DNA of 64,000 nt from Palsa-504 sp963753225. Lineage in GTDB: Bacteria > Actinomycetota > Actinomycetes > Streptosporangiales > Streptosporangiaceae. The notes under the pieces are model-generated. The model worked only from the letters and a program-made list of their open reading frames with translations. It was not told the DNA's origin and did not search any database. Location: the NCBI GenBank assembly GCA_963753225.1, contig CAVWBQ010000002.1, positions 62,001 to 126,000 on the forward strand, written 5' to 3'. Within the stretch, counting starts at the first letter, position 1; every line of letters begins with the position of its first letter. The position numbers were made by a program, and so were the translations under genes. Positions 9,678 through 17,313 of this stretch are shown here, piece after piece.

Positions 9678-9941
9678 TGGCGCTCGAGGATGCCCTGCTC
9701 GATATCCTGGTGTGTCCCATCGACAAGCGCGGCCTGCTCTACTTCGCCGATGACGCGGTGCTGTACAACCCGCGGCTGCGCCGCCTGTACCGGATCGAGA
9801 ACGGCATCCCGCTCATGCTGCCCCGGCAGGCAGTGCCGGTACCTGACGAGGAGCACAACCGGCTGATGAAGTGCGCCCGGCGCGGCGAGGTCACCACGAT
9901 CACGGCCGACCAGGCCGATGCGCTGGCCGGGACCGACTTAG
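9677..9941 (+). CDS. Trm112-family small protein, stop codon out of frame
   Basis: The ATG at 9677 overlaps the preceding stop. The first ~80 residues (MALEDALLDILVCPIDKRG...) match the short Trm112/UPF0434 proteins, which normally have 60-90 residues and act as methyltransferase partners. A methyltransferase gene lies at the head of this run. The natural end would be the TAG at 9939-9941, which overlaps the stop of the convergent gene, but in this sequence that TAG is one base out of frame. Read literally, the frame continues to 10714 through the antisense of the next gene. I place the end at the TAG and suspect a one-base indel shortly before it. Confidence 0.6.
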
Positions 9942-11512
9942 CCAGGGAGCCGGTACACGGTGAGGCCGGGCTGGCGCACGAGGATGACTGCTCCGGGCAG
10001 CCGGGGGCCGGCCTGCTGCCCAGGCCCGTCCGCGTCGTCCAGCACGAAACGCACGCCGGCCGCGCGAAGCACGGCGGTCAGCGGGCCGCTACCGCGGACT
10101 GCGCGGTCGAGCCGCCGCGCGCGGGGGTCGTCCGGGGCCAGTTGGACGTCGCCGACCCGCGTCCCGTCGTCCCAGATCACCGTCCGCGCCAGCAGCTTGG
10201 ACCATGGGTCGAACACCACCTCGCCGTGGTTCCAGTAGGGCGTGCGGTAGGTCTCCCAGGGCAGCAGCAGCACGGCGCCACGGACCGGGCTGGCGTCGAT
10301 TACGCGCGCCGTGGCCAGCCATCCGGGCGGGTACTCCGCGGGGCGGAGCCGCCCGGCGGCCCCCCAGGCCAGGCCGGGCAGCAGCAGCACCGGCACCAGG
10401 ACCGCCAGCATCCCGAGCGCCAAGCCGGGCCTGTCCGCGCTTGGCCTGTCCGCGCTTTGCCTGTCCGCATTCTGCCTGTCCCGGGGGCTCATCGCCCAGG
10501 CCACCGCGACGCCGAATCCGGCCGCCTCGGCCAGGGCGAGCGGCGCCACGAGCTGCTGGGCGTCGCGCAGCACCCCGGCCCCCGGCCAGGCGTCCGTCAC
10601 CGACCTGAGCAGGTCCCGGCCGACCGCGGTCACGCCGATGCAGGCGAGCAGCAGGCCGACGACCGCGGCGACGCCGAGGCCAGGCCAGCGGCGGGCGGGA
10701 CGGGCGGCGGCTAGGTACCCGGCCAGGGCAACGATCACCACGACCAGCCACAGCGCCGACCAGGCCCCGCCGTAGCCCTTCGGGACCGTCCGCGCGTTCC
10801 AGATGCCTCCCAGCATTAGCAGGCTGCCGACGCTGCCGAACGGCGTGTCGGCCCGCGCGGCGAACGCGGCCACACCGCCGGGATCGGCGTACACCGTGTG
10901 CTGCAGGGAGGGGATCAGCCATGGCAGGCTTCCCGCGACCAGGGCGGCGAGCGCGATGGCGGTGCGGCGCGCGCTCCTGGTAAACAGCGCGACCGGCACC
11001 ACGACCAGGCTGGTGATCGTCATCGCCGCGAATCCGCCGATCACCGCGGGCACCAGCGACAGGCACAGTCGCCCGGTCCAGCGCCACGGCGCCTCGTCCG
11101 GGTTCAGCACGGCCCGCAGCGCCCAGGGCAGCCCGGCGTAGCCGAGTAGCAGCGCCCAATGGCCGATGATGAGCCGCTCGGCCACGTACGGGTTCCAGGC
11201 GTAGAAGACGCCGCCGGCCAGGCGGGCGAGCAACGGCTCCCGGTCGAGCAAGGCAACCACCCCGGCGCAGCCGAGCGCGAAGATCGCCAGCAGCACCAGC
11301 TTCTGTGCGATGTCGCCCGGCACGACCCGCGACGCGATGGCGATGACCAGGTCGCTGGGCACCGCCCGGGGCGGGGCGAGCCCGGGCAGGGCCGCGGCGA
11401 TCGGCTGGCGCGGCACGAAGACCATGTCGTAGCTGAGCAGGAATCCGCGCCGCAGCCCGGGGCCGAGCGCGAGCAGCCCCAGGCACAGGCCGGTCACCAG
11501 CCCTGGGGCCAT
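9938..11512 (-). CDS. Polytopic membrane protein, GT-C/YfhO-like
   Basis: About 524 residues with roughly ten hydrophobic segments up to residue 400 and a soluble C-terminal domain. It has the build of actinobacterial GT-C-like membrane proteins. FLLSYDMVFVPRQP near residue 25 puts an acidic residue in the first outer loop. I chose the ATG at 11512 because it leads straight into a signal-anchor helix; an ATG at 11599 adds 29 atypical residues. A four-unit 15-bp repeat (residues around 350, NADRQSADRPSADRP) sits in a loop. The gene is convergent with the Trm112 gene and divergent from clpP. Function is not known; it is probably another envelope-glycan enzyme. Confidence 0.7.
   Translation of the reverse strand: MAPGLVTGLCLGLLALGPGLRRGFLLSYDMVFVPRQPIAAALPGLAPPRAVPSDLVIAIASRVVPGDIAQKLVLLAIFALGCAGVVALLDREPLLARLAGGVFYAWNPYVAERLIIGHWALLLGYAGLPWALRAVLNPDEAPWRWTGRLCLSLVPAVIGGFAAMTITSLVVVPVALFTRSARRTAIALAALVAGSLPWLIPSLQHTVYADPGGVAAFAARADTPFGSVGSLLMLGGIWNARTVPKGYGGAWSALWLVVVIVALAGYLAAARPARRWPGLGVAAVVGLLLACIGVTAVGRDLLRSVTDAWPGAGVLRDAQQLVAPLALAEAAGFGVAVAWAMSPRDRQNADRQSADRPSADRPGLALGMLAVLVPVLLLPGLAWGAAGRLRPAEYPPGWLATARVIDASPVRGAVLLLPWETYRTPYWNHGEVVFDPWSKLLARTVIWDDGTRVGDVQLAPDDPRARRLDRAVRGSGPLTAVLRAAGVRFVLDDADGPGQQAGPRLPGAVILVRQPGLTVYRLPG
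10427..10486 (-). repeat. 15-bp tandem array, four units, in coding sequence
   Basis: Units like GGCCTGTCCGCGCTT on the plus strand repeat four times, in frame with the membrane protein on the minus strand, giving the peptide repeat ADRPS/ADRQN. Confidence 0.88.
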
Positions 11513-11680
11513 CCGGCGAACGCTCGCGGCCACGGTACCGCAGGGTAACGTACCCCGGCAGAGGCGTTGTGCCCAGTGCGGCAGGCCCGCGCAGCCCAAG
11601 CCGCGCTGCTGTGGGCAGATCTGCTCTGCTGTGAGCAGCGCGGCCGGGTTCGGCGCGTGCCAGTGCCCCAGGCTGGAAGC

Positions 11681-12298
11681 ATGGCTAACGACGACAAGAT
11701 CCCCCTGTTCAGCGAGCGGGTCCGCGAGCAGCTGCTGCTGCGGCGGATACTCGTGCTCGACGGGGTGCTCGACGACGACAACGGCACGCTGCTCGCCACG
11801 CAGCTGCTCACGCTCGCCGCCGAGGATCCCGGCTCCGACATCGCGCTATGGATCAACTCCCCCGGCGGTTCGGTGCCGTCCATGCTCGCCATCCGCGACG
11901 TCATGCGGCTGGTGCCGTGCGACGTCTCCACCCTGGCGCTGGGGCTGGCCTGCAGCGCCGGGCAGTTCCTGCTCTCGGCCGGCGCCAAGGGCAAGCGGTT
12001 CGCGCTGCCGCACGCCCGCATCCTGATGCACCGCGGCTCGGCCGGGATCGGCGGCAGCGCGGTCGACATCGAGGTCCAGGCCGACGACCTGCGGCACACG
12101 GTCGACACCGTGCTCGGCCTCATCTCTCAGGACACCGGCCAGCCGGTGTCGCGGATCTTCGACGATTCCTTGCACGACCACTGGTACACCGCGACGGAGG
12201 CCCGCGAGTACGGCTTCATCGACGGCATCGTCGACTCGTTCACCCAGGTCATGCCGGCCAGGAAGCACCGTATCGGGCTGAAGGGAGAAGCCGCATGA
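11681..12298 (+). CDS. clpP: ATP-dependent Clp protease proteolytic subunit (active-type)
   Basis: A 205-residue ClpP-family serine protease. The catalytic triad is present: Ser92 in GLACSAGQF, His117 in RILMHRG, and Asp181 in EYGFIDG. The length matches the family. The ATG at 11681 has a GGAAG site before it; an upstream ATG at 11567 adds an unrelated, Cys-rich leader and is rejected. Its stop overlaps the second clpP (ATGA), so the two subunits are co-made. In Streptomyces a similar extra pair (clpP3-clpP4) is controlled by PopR, and a PopR/ClgR-like gene faces this pair. The nucleophile region is unusual (CSAGQ for the common AASMG), but the serine is retained. Confidence 0.9.
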   Translation: MANDDKIPLFSERVREQLLLRRILVLDGVLDDDNGTLLATQLLTLAAEDPGSDIALWINSPGGSVPSMLAIRDVMRLVPCDVSTLALGLACSAGQFLLSAGAKGKRFALPHARILMHRGSAGIGGSAVDIEVQADDLRHTVDTVLGLISQDTGQPVSRIFDDSLHDHWYTATEAREYGFIDGIVDSFTQVMPARKHRIGLKGEAA

Positions 12299-12912
12299 GC
12301 TCGTACACCATCCCGAACGTCATCGCGCAGCACCCGCGCGGCGAGCGGATCATGGACGTCTACTCGCACCTGCTCACCGAGCGCATCGTCTACCTCGGCA
12401 CCGGGATCGACCCGGGCGTGGCCAACACGCTCATCGCCCAGCTGCTGCACCTGGAGGCGGACAGCGCCGAGCAGGAGATCAACCTGTACATCAACTGCGA
12501 GGGCGGCGACCTGCCGTCCATGCTCGCCGTGTACGACACCATGCAGTACATCGAGGCGCCGGTCGCAACGACCTGCGTGGGCCAGGCCATCGGCGTCGGC
12601 GCGGTGCTGCTCGCGGCGGGCACGCCGGGTCGCCGCGCCCTGCTGCCGCACGCCCGGGTGGTGCTGCACCAGCCCGCGGGGCGCGGCCAGGGGCCGATCC
12701 CTGACCTGATCCTGCAGGCCGACGAGCTGGTGCGGATGCGCGCCGACATCGAGTCGATCCTGTCCGCCCACACCGGCCAGTCGGTGCAGACGCTGCGGGC
12801 CGACACCGACCGGGACCGGGTGCTGACCGCGCGGGCCGCGCTGGACTACGGGATCGTGGACCAGGTGCTCGGGCAGCGGCGGCTGGACGACCAGGTGTCC
12901 CCGGCCGCCTGA
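12295..12912 (+). CDS. clpP: ClpP-like subunit lacking the catalytic serine
   Basis: A 205-residue ClpP-fold protein coupled to the previous clpP. The nucleophile motif usually reads GQAASMGA. Here it reads GQAIGVGA (residues 96-103), so the serine position is Gly100. The other two triad residues remain: His125 in VVLHQP and Asp189 in DYGIVDQV. The rest of the fold, including the handle and the head-domain EINLYINCEGG strand, looks intact. This points to a non-catalytic ring partner, comparable in idea to ClpR of cyanobacteria and plastids, that would form mixed rings with the active subunit. That role is inference. Confidence 0.85.
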   Translation: MSSYTIPNVIAQHPRGERIMDVYSHLLTERIVYLGTGIDPGVANTLIAQLLHLEADSAEQEINLYINCEGGDLPSMLAVYDTMQYIEAPVATTCVGQAIGVGAVLLAAGTPGRRALLPHARVVLHQPAGRGQGPIPDLILQADELVRMRADIESILSAHTGQSVQTLRADTDRDRVLTARAALDYGIVDQVLGQRRLDDQVSPAA

Positions 12913-12914
12913 GC

Positions 12915-13367
12915 CTAGGCGGCAAGGGCGAGGATGTCGCCGGGGCGGGTACGGCCTGGGCGGGTTCGGCCTAGGCGGATGCGGTCTGGGCGGGTGCGGC
13001 CTGGGCGCGGCACGAGGGTCATCTGGCGGCGCAGGTCGTCGGCGACCTGCTCGGTGAGGTCGATGAGCGTGGTGCCCAGCGCGCCGGCCAGGGCCGCGAT
13101 CATCTCGCTGGAGGGCTCCTTGCGGCCGCGCTCGATCTCGGACAGGTACTGGGGCGAGATCCCGGCCCGGGCCGCCGTCTCGGACAGCGTCTCCTGCTGT
13201 TCCTGGCGGAGGGCCCGGAGCCGCCGGCCGAGCACTTCCCGCCAGAGGGGCTCCTGGGTCTCGGGCTGCTGGGGACGCGGTTCCCGCTGGGGTTCCCGTT
13301 CCCGCTGGGGTTCCCGTTCCCGCTGGGGTTCGCGTCGCAGTGGATACACGTTCGCGTGCTCGGCCAT
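12915..13367 (-). CDS. XRE-family regulator, PopR/ClgR-like
   Basis: A 150-residue protein with one helix-turn-helix at about residues 48-105. The stretch ISPQYLSEIERGRKEPSSEM is typical of ClgR and PopR, which activate clp genes in actinomycetes and are themselves Clp substrates. It converges on the clpP pair with a 2-bp gap, which supports control of that pair. Both tails are made of tandem repeats: an 18-bp repeat gives REPQRE at the N-terminus, and a 15-bp repeat gives RPGRT at the C-terminus. The C-terminus ends in LALAA, like the Ala-Ala tails of known Clp substrates. Regulation of clpP by this protein is inference from context. Confidence 0.82.
   Translation of the reverse strand: MAEHANVYPLRREPQREREPQREREPQREPRPQQPETQEPLWREVLGRRLRALRQEQQETLSETAARAGISPQYLSEIERGRKEPSSEMIAALAGALGTTLIDLTEQVADDLRRQMTLVPRPGRTRPDRIRLGRTRPGRTRPGDILALAA
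12946..13005 (-). repeat. 15-bp tandem array, four units, in coding sequence
   Basis: CGGGTTCGGCCTAGG-like units repeat four times in the 3' end of the PopR-like gene, adding an Arg/Pro/Gly/Thr repeat after the DNA-binding domain. Confidence 0.88.
13281..13334 (-). repeat. 18-bp tandem array, three units, in coding sequence
   Basis: TTCCCGCTGGGGTTCCCG repeats three times (last copy one base different) in the 5' end of the PopR-like gene, encoding REPQRE. Confidence 0.92.
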
Positions 13368-13451
13368 ACTTCAGCGTAAAGCGCGGGATTTCGCTTTTCC
13401 TCGTCGTTTCGCTACCGGCAGACCTCCGGCCTTGTCACGTTCACCAGATAA

Positions 13452-13638
13452 GCGCGTCAGTTATTAACACGCTGGTCCGATTTCGGGTGCGAACGGGCGG
13501 GGCAGTAGCCGCGGCGGCGTTGCTGGCGGCGGTTCTGGGTCGAAGTGCCGGTGGTCCGGTTCTAGCCGGACCAACGGCCCATCGACCCACCAGTTACCAC
13601 GTCAGCGCGCCAGAAATCCCCGAAGCAACGGGTTATTT
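13452..13638. repeat. Dispersed intergenic element, copy 1, with a 52-nt hairpin
   Basis: This stretch recurs at 56280-56466 with high identity. It opens with GCGCGTCAGTTATTAACACG in both copies. A 52-nt segment at 13537-13588 is identical in both copies and folds as nested stems: GGGTCGA/TCGACCC, GCCG/CGGC and GGTCCGG/CCGGACC, with a TTCTAG loop. Similarity continues past the hairpin through CGCGCCAGAAATCCC and GGGTTATTT. A small plus-strand frame over it (13340-13690) starts inside popR-like sequence and I treat it as chance. The wider gap 13368-13880 holds this element and the G-rich tract after it; nothing else is evident. Confidence 0.8.
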
Positions 13639-13724
13639 CATGAGCGCTCTAAGCGCCGCGACGATGGTGGGATATGCGGGGGATAAGTGACCAAGGGTGC
13701 TCGAGGGATTTCGATGGAGCGAGT

Positions 13725-13872
13725 GCGGCGGGGGCGATCCGGGGCGAGCGAGCCGCGGCGGGGGCTTGGAGGCGGGGCGGAGGTGCGGAGATGCGGCGGG
13801 GCGGAGGGCGGAGATGCGGCGGGGCGGAGGTGCGGCGGGGTGGAGGGGTGGAGGGGCGGCGGCGGGAGGGCG
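13725..13872. repeat. G-rich low-complexity tract
   Basis: An irregular run of GCGGCGGGGCGGAG/GCGGAGATGC motifs lies just after the 3' end of the LLM oxidoreductase gene. Its frames yield only Gly/Arg/Ala-rich peptides. It is probably non-coding repeat sequence. Confidence 0.6.
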
Positions 13873-13880
13873 AGCGCGGG

Positions 13881-14753
13881 TTAGAGCTTGGTGAGGATGG
13901 TGTCGGCGTAGCGGCGGAGGTGGGTGAGCTTGTCGTCGAGGGGTTCGGTGTCGGGGCCGGTCGTGTAGGGCCAGCGGAAGCCGACGATGAGGTCGGTGAC
14001 GCCCTGGTCCTCCAGGCGGCGCACGCCGTCCAGGGTGTAGGCATCAGCCGAGATCACGTGCACCTCGAACGGGCGGTCCTCGGTGCCCTCCTCCCGGCGG
14101 AAGCGGGCCAGTCGCTCGAGCAGTCCGGGAAGGTCGGCGGGGTCTCCCCCGCCGTGCAGCCAGCCGTCACCGGTCCGGGCGGCGCGGCGGAGCGCGGCGT
14201 CGGAGTGGCCGCCGATGAGGACGGGAATGGGTTCGGCAGGTACGGGCGCGATCTTGACCGGTGGCAGGTCGAAGACCGTGCCGTGGAACTCGAAGTAGCC
14301 CCCCGCCGCCAGGCCGCGCAGGATGGCGATCGACTCGTCCATCCGGCGGCCGCGGCTGGCCCAGTCCACGCCGAGCACCTCGTAGTCCTCGCGCCACGGG
14401 CTGATCCCGGCGCCGAGGACGAGGCGGCCGCCGGTGAGCACGGCGGTCGAGGTGGCCTGCTTGGCGGTCAGCACCGGGTCGCGGACCGGCAGCTTGAGCA
14501 CGAAGGTGACGAAGCGCAGCCCGGTGGTGACCGCGCCGAGCGCCGGGATCAGCGAGAACGGCTCGAGGAAGGGCTTGTCCTCAAGGAACTCGCGGCTGCC
14601 GTCCGGGTTGAACGGGTAGATGCTGGCCGAGTGCCGCGGGTAGCAGATGCTGTCCGGGATGACCATCGAGTGGTAGCCGGCCTCCTCGGCCGCGCGGGCC
14701 AGCGGGGCGTAGAAGGCGGGCTCGGTCATCGACTCCGCGTAGCTGAAACGCAC
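13881..14753 (-). CDS. LLM-class F420-dependent oxidoreductase
   Basis: A 290-residue luciferase-like monooxygenase-fold protein (AEEAGYHSMVIPDSICYPR near the N-terminus, TGGRLVLGAG at about 110-119). It is close in type to the sterol-regulon LLM protein Rv3520c of M. tuberculosis, though shorter. The start has a KstR-type palindrome (14764-14777) about 10 bp upstream, which it shares with the divergent SnoaL gene, so sterol control is likely. It probably uses F420 on a steroid intermediate. The reaction is not known. Confidence 0.82.
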   Translation of the reverse strand: MRFSYAESMTEPAFYAPLARAAEEAGYHSMVIPDSICYPRHSASIYPFNPDGSREFLEDKPFLEPFSLIPALGAVTTGLRFVTFVLKLPVRDPVLTAKQATSTAVLTGGRLVLGAGISPWREDYEVLGVDWASRGRRMDESIAILRGLAAGGYFEFHGTVFDLPPVKIAPVPAEPIPVLIGGHSDAALRRAARTGDGWLHGGGDPADLPGLLERLARFRREEGTEDRPFEVHVISADAYTLDGVRRLEDQGVTDLIVGFRWPYTTGPDTEPLDDKLTHLRRYADTILTKL

Positions 14754-14763
14754 CCGAAAAAAC

Positions 14764-14777
14764 TAGAACAGGTTCTT
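14764..14777. promoter_or_regulatory. KstR-type operator (one mismatch)
   Basis: TAGAACAGGTTCTT matches TAGAAC-NN-GTTCTA except for the last base. It lies between the divergent LLM oxidoreductase and SnoaL-like genes. Confidence 0.7.
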
Positions 14778-14811
14778 GTTCTGGTCAACCGGATGGCCCA
14801 AGCTTGTGCTC

Positions 14812-15387
14812 ATGGACCCCGTGCCTACAAACACCGTGCCTACAAACACCGTGCCTGCAAACACCGTGCCTATGGACCTGGCCACGATCGAAGAGATCCG
14901 CCAGGTGAAGTACTGCTATCTGCGCTGTGTCGACCTGAAACTGTGGGACGAGCTGGCCGGGGTGTTCACGCCGGACGCCACCGTGGACTACGGCACGCAG
15001 GTGTACGGCAGGCCGCTGAAGCTTGCCGGGCGGGACGAGATCGTCGGGTTCCTGCGGGACAAGCTCGGTCCCGACATGATCACGGTGCACCGCGCGGGCC
15101 AGCCGGAGATCACCGTGGACGGGGACACGGCCCGCGGCACCTGGTCGTTCGAGGACACGGTGATCGCGACCAAGTACCGGGTCGTGATCACGGGCGCGGC
15201 CTTCTACCAGGACCGGTACGAGCGTGGCGGGGACGGCCGGTGGCGGATCGCGCATACCGGGTACGTGCGCACCTACGAGGCGATGATGTCGCTGGACGAC
15301 CTGCCGAGCTTCCGGATCACCGCGAAGCTGGGCGAGGCTCACGTTGCTGACGAGGTGCCAGCTGATGCTGACTCAGGCGCTCGCTGA
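14812..15387 (+). CDS. SnoaL/NTF2-like protein
   Basis: About 190 residues, with an NTF2-like (SnoaL_4) core from residue 21 on (IEEIRQVKYCYLRCVDLKLW...WRIAHTGYVRTYE). The family includes ring hydratases, isomerases and plain binding proteins. The N-terminus carries three 15-bp repeats coding VPTNT, so translation could instead start at the ATG at 14872, directly before the core; neither start has a strong ribosome site. It is the first gene of a five-gene coupled run with a DUF1214 protein, SDR, sulfotransferase and KstR2-like regulator. A role on a steroid intermediate is inferred from that setting. Confidence 0.75.
   Translation: MDPVPTNTVPTNTVPANTVPMDLATIEEIRQVKYCYLRCVDLKLWDELAGVFTPDATVDYGTQVYGRPLKLAGRDEIVGFLRDKLGPDMITVHRAGQPEITVDGDTARGTWSFEDTVIATKYRVVITGAAFYQDRYERGGDGRWRIAHTGYVRTYEAMMSLDDLPSFRITAKLGEAHVADEVPADADSGAR
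14821..14865 (+). repeat. 15-bp tandem array, three units, at a gene start
   Basis: GTGCCTACAAACACC repeats three times (third copy with one change), with a partial fourth, in frame with the SnoaL-like gene. Confidence 0.9.
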
Positions 15388-16537
15388 CGCGCTGGCCGAG
15401 GCCGAGAAGCTCGTCGCGGGCGCGCCGTTCATAGCGTCCGAGCAGGACCTGGCCGAGGGGTACGACTACCTGGCGGGCAGCATCCAGGCGTCGCTCCGGC
15501 TGGCCTGGGCCTACCAGCGGGACTTCCCTTACTTCGTGCAGTCGACCGGGCCGTACACCAAGATGGGCCTGGACAACCCGGACACCCTCTACTTCCACGC
15601 CTACCTGCGGGACGACGCCGAGTACGTGGTGACCGGGCGCCGCGGCAGCACCGCCGACCTCAGCTTCCAGGTGCTGAAGGGGGATTACTCGCCGGTCGAG
15701 GTGCCGGACAGCCTGAGCGCGTTCGACGACCGGGCCATCGAGTTCGGCGCGGACGGCACGTTCGAGCTGCGCTTCGGGCCGTCGGGAGGCGGGCGGAACT
15801 TCTTCCGGCTCGGCGCCGGGTCGTCGATGCTGCTGGTCCGCGAGGTCTACAGCGACTGGGCCGCCGAACGGCGCGGCACGATCAGCATCCGCCGCCAGGA
15901 CCGGGCCGGCTGCGCGCCGCCGGCGGCAGGGTCGGACGTGATGGCCAAGCGCTACGGCGTGGCCGGCAAGATCCTGCTGTCCCGGCTGCGCACGTTCCTG
16001 GCCTTTCCCGAATGGTTCTACCTGAAGGAGCCGGTCAACACGATGACGCCGCCGCGGCCGACGCCGGGCGGCCTGGCCACCCAGTTCTCCTCGGCCGGCC
16101 ACTTCGACCTCGGCGAGGACCAGGCGATGATCGTGACGGTGCCCGCGGCCGGCCGGGACGTGGCGCCTTACCAGGGGATTCAGCTCGGCAGCATGTGGTA
16201 CGTCTCGCTGGACTACATCAACCACCAGACCAGCCTGACCGCCGACCAGGCCCGCATCGACCCGGACCGGCGGTTGCGCTTCGTGATCAGCGAGCGCGAC
16301 CCCGGCGTGGCCAACTGGCTTGAGCTCACCGGCCGGCGGCGTGGCTACGTGCAGATCCGCTGGCAACGGCTGACCCGGGACCTCACCGAGGAGGACGGGC
16401 CGCGGGTGGAGGTGGTCCCGTTTACCCGGATTGCCGAACGGCTGCCTTACTACGACCAGGCGCGGGTGACCCCGCCCGAATGGCGGGAGCGGATCGCCGC
16501 GCGCCAAGCCTGCGTGGCGGAAAGGATGCTCGCCTGA
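15365..16537 (+). CDS. DUF1214-domain protein of the sterol cluster
   Basis: A 390-residue soluble protein whose C-terminal part has the DUF1214 pattern (GSMWYVSLDYINHQTSL, about residues 275-295). The ATG at 15365 has a GAGGTG site at proper spacing and overlaps the previous gene by 23 bp. The order DUF1214, SDR, sulfotransferase parallels Rv3531c-Rv3530c-Rv3529c of M. tuberculosis, which belong to the KstR regulon; this is from memory of that locus. The biochemical role is not known. Confidence 0.78.
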   Translation: MLTQALADALAEAEKLVAGAPFIASEQDLAEGYDYLAGSIQASLRLAWAYQRDFPYFVQSTGPYTKMGLDNPDTLYFHAYLRDDAEYVVTGRRGSTADLSFQVLKGDYSPVEVPDSLSAFDDRAIEFGADGTFELRFGPSGGGRNFFRLGAGSSMLLVREVYSDWAAERRGTISIRRQDRAGCAPPAAGSDVMAKRYGVAGKILLSRLRTFLAFPEWFYLKEPVNTMTPPRPTPGGLATQFSSAGHFDLGEDQAMIVTVPAAGRDVAPYQGIQLGSMWYVSLDYINHQTSLTADQARIDPDRRLRFVISERDPGVANWLELTGRRRGYVQIRWQRLTRDLTEEDGPRVEVVPFTRIAERLPYYDQARVTPPEWRERIAARQACVAERMLA

Positions 16538-17313
16538 TGATGCTGCGGGACAAGGTAGTGGTGGTGGCCGGCGTCGGGTCGGGGCTTGGCCGGTCCGTCG
16601 CGCTGGCCAGCGCACGGGAGGGCGCGGACGTGGTGCTCGCCGCGCGCACCGCGGCCCGGCTCGACGAGGTGGCCAAGGAGATCGCCGGGCTTGGCCGGCG
16701 CGGGCTGGCGGTCCCCACCGACCTGGCCGACCCCGCCGCGGCGGAGCACCTGGTGGCCGCGGCCCAGGACGCGTTCGGCCGGGTCGACGCGCTGGTGTAC
16801 AACGCGCTGGCGATGCCGCCGATCAAGGAACTCGGCGTGGTCAGCCTGGACGCCCTCGGCCCGGGTTTCGACGCCAACGTCGTGGCCGCGCTGCGGCTGA
16901 TCCGGCTGTTCACTCCCCTGCTCGAGGAAGCCGGGGGCGCCGCGGTGTTTGTCAACTCCATGGTGGTGCGGTTCTCCCAGCGCACCATGGGGCCGTACAA
17001 GCTGGTCAAGGCGGCGCTGCTGGCGATGGCGCAGTCACTGGCCACCGAACTGGGACCGCGCGGGGTCCGGGTGAACTCGGTGGCACCCGGGCACATCTGG
17101 GGCGACTCGCTGCAGTGGTACTTCGGCTACCTGGCGCACAAGCGCGGCGTGGAGGTGCAGGAGATCTACGACGAGACCGCGGCGGCCACCGACCTGCGCC
17201 GGCTGCCAGAGCCCGACGAGATCGCGGACGCGGTGGTGTTCCTGGCCTCGCCGCTGGCCCGGGCGATCACCGGGCAGTGCCTCGACGTCAACTGCGGCGA
17301 GTACCACCATTGA
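16537..17313 (+). CDS. Short-chain dehydrogenase/reductase (Rv3530c-like)
   Basis: A 258-residue SDR. It has the cofactor motif GVGSGLG at residues 12-18, YNALAM in place of the usual NNAG, and the catalytic pair in YKLVK near 155. The start ATG overlaps the previous stop (TGATG). The shift from NNAG to YNAL is a family oddity but keeps one Asn. It lies between the DUF1214 and sulfotransferase genes and is probably an oxidoreductase for a hydroxyl or keto group on a steroid or its CoA thioester. Confidence 0.85.
   Translation: MMLRDKVVVVAGVGSGLGRSVALASAREGADVVLAARTAARLDEVAKEIAGLGRRGLAVPTDLADPAAAEHLVAAAQDAFGRVDALVYNALAMPPIKELGVVSLDALGPGFDANVVAALRLIRLFTPLLEEAGGAAVFVNSMVVRFSQRTMGPYKLVKAALLAMAQSLATELGPRGVRVNSVAPGHIWGDSLQWYFGYLAHKRGVEVQEIYDETAAATDLRRLPEPDEIADAVVFLASPLARAITGQCLDVNCGEYHH

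Noticed and set aside
13340..13690. A 116-codon plus-strand open frame over the first dispersed element
   Set aside because: It starts within the antisense of the PopR-like gene, has no ribosome site, and the second copy of the element does not keep the frame.
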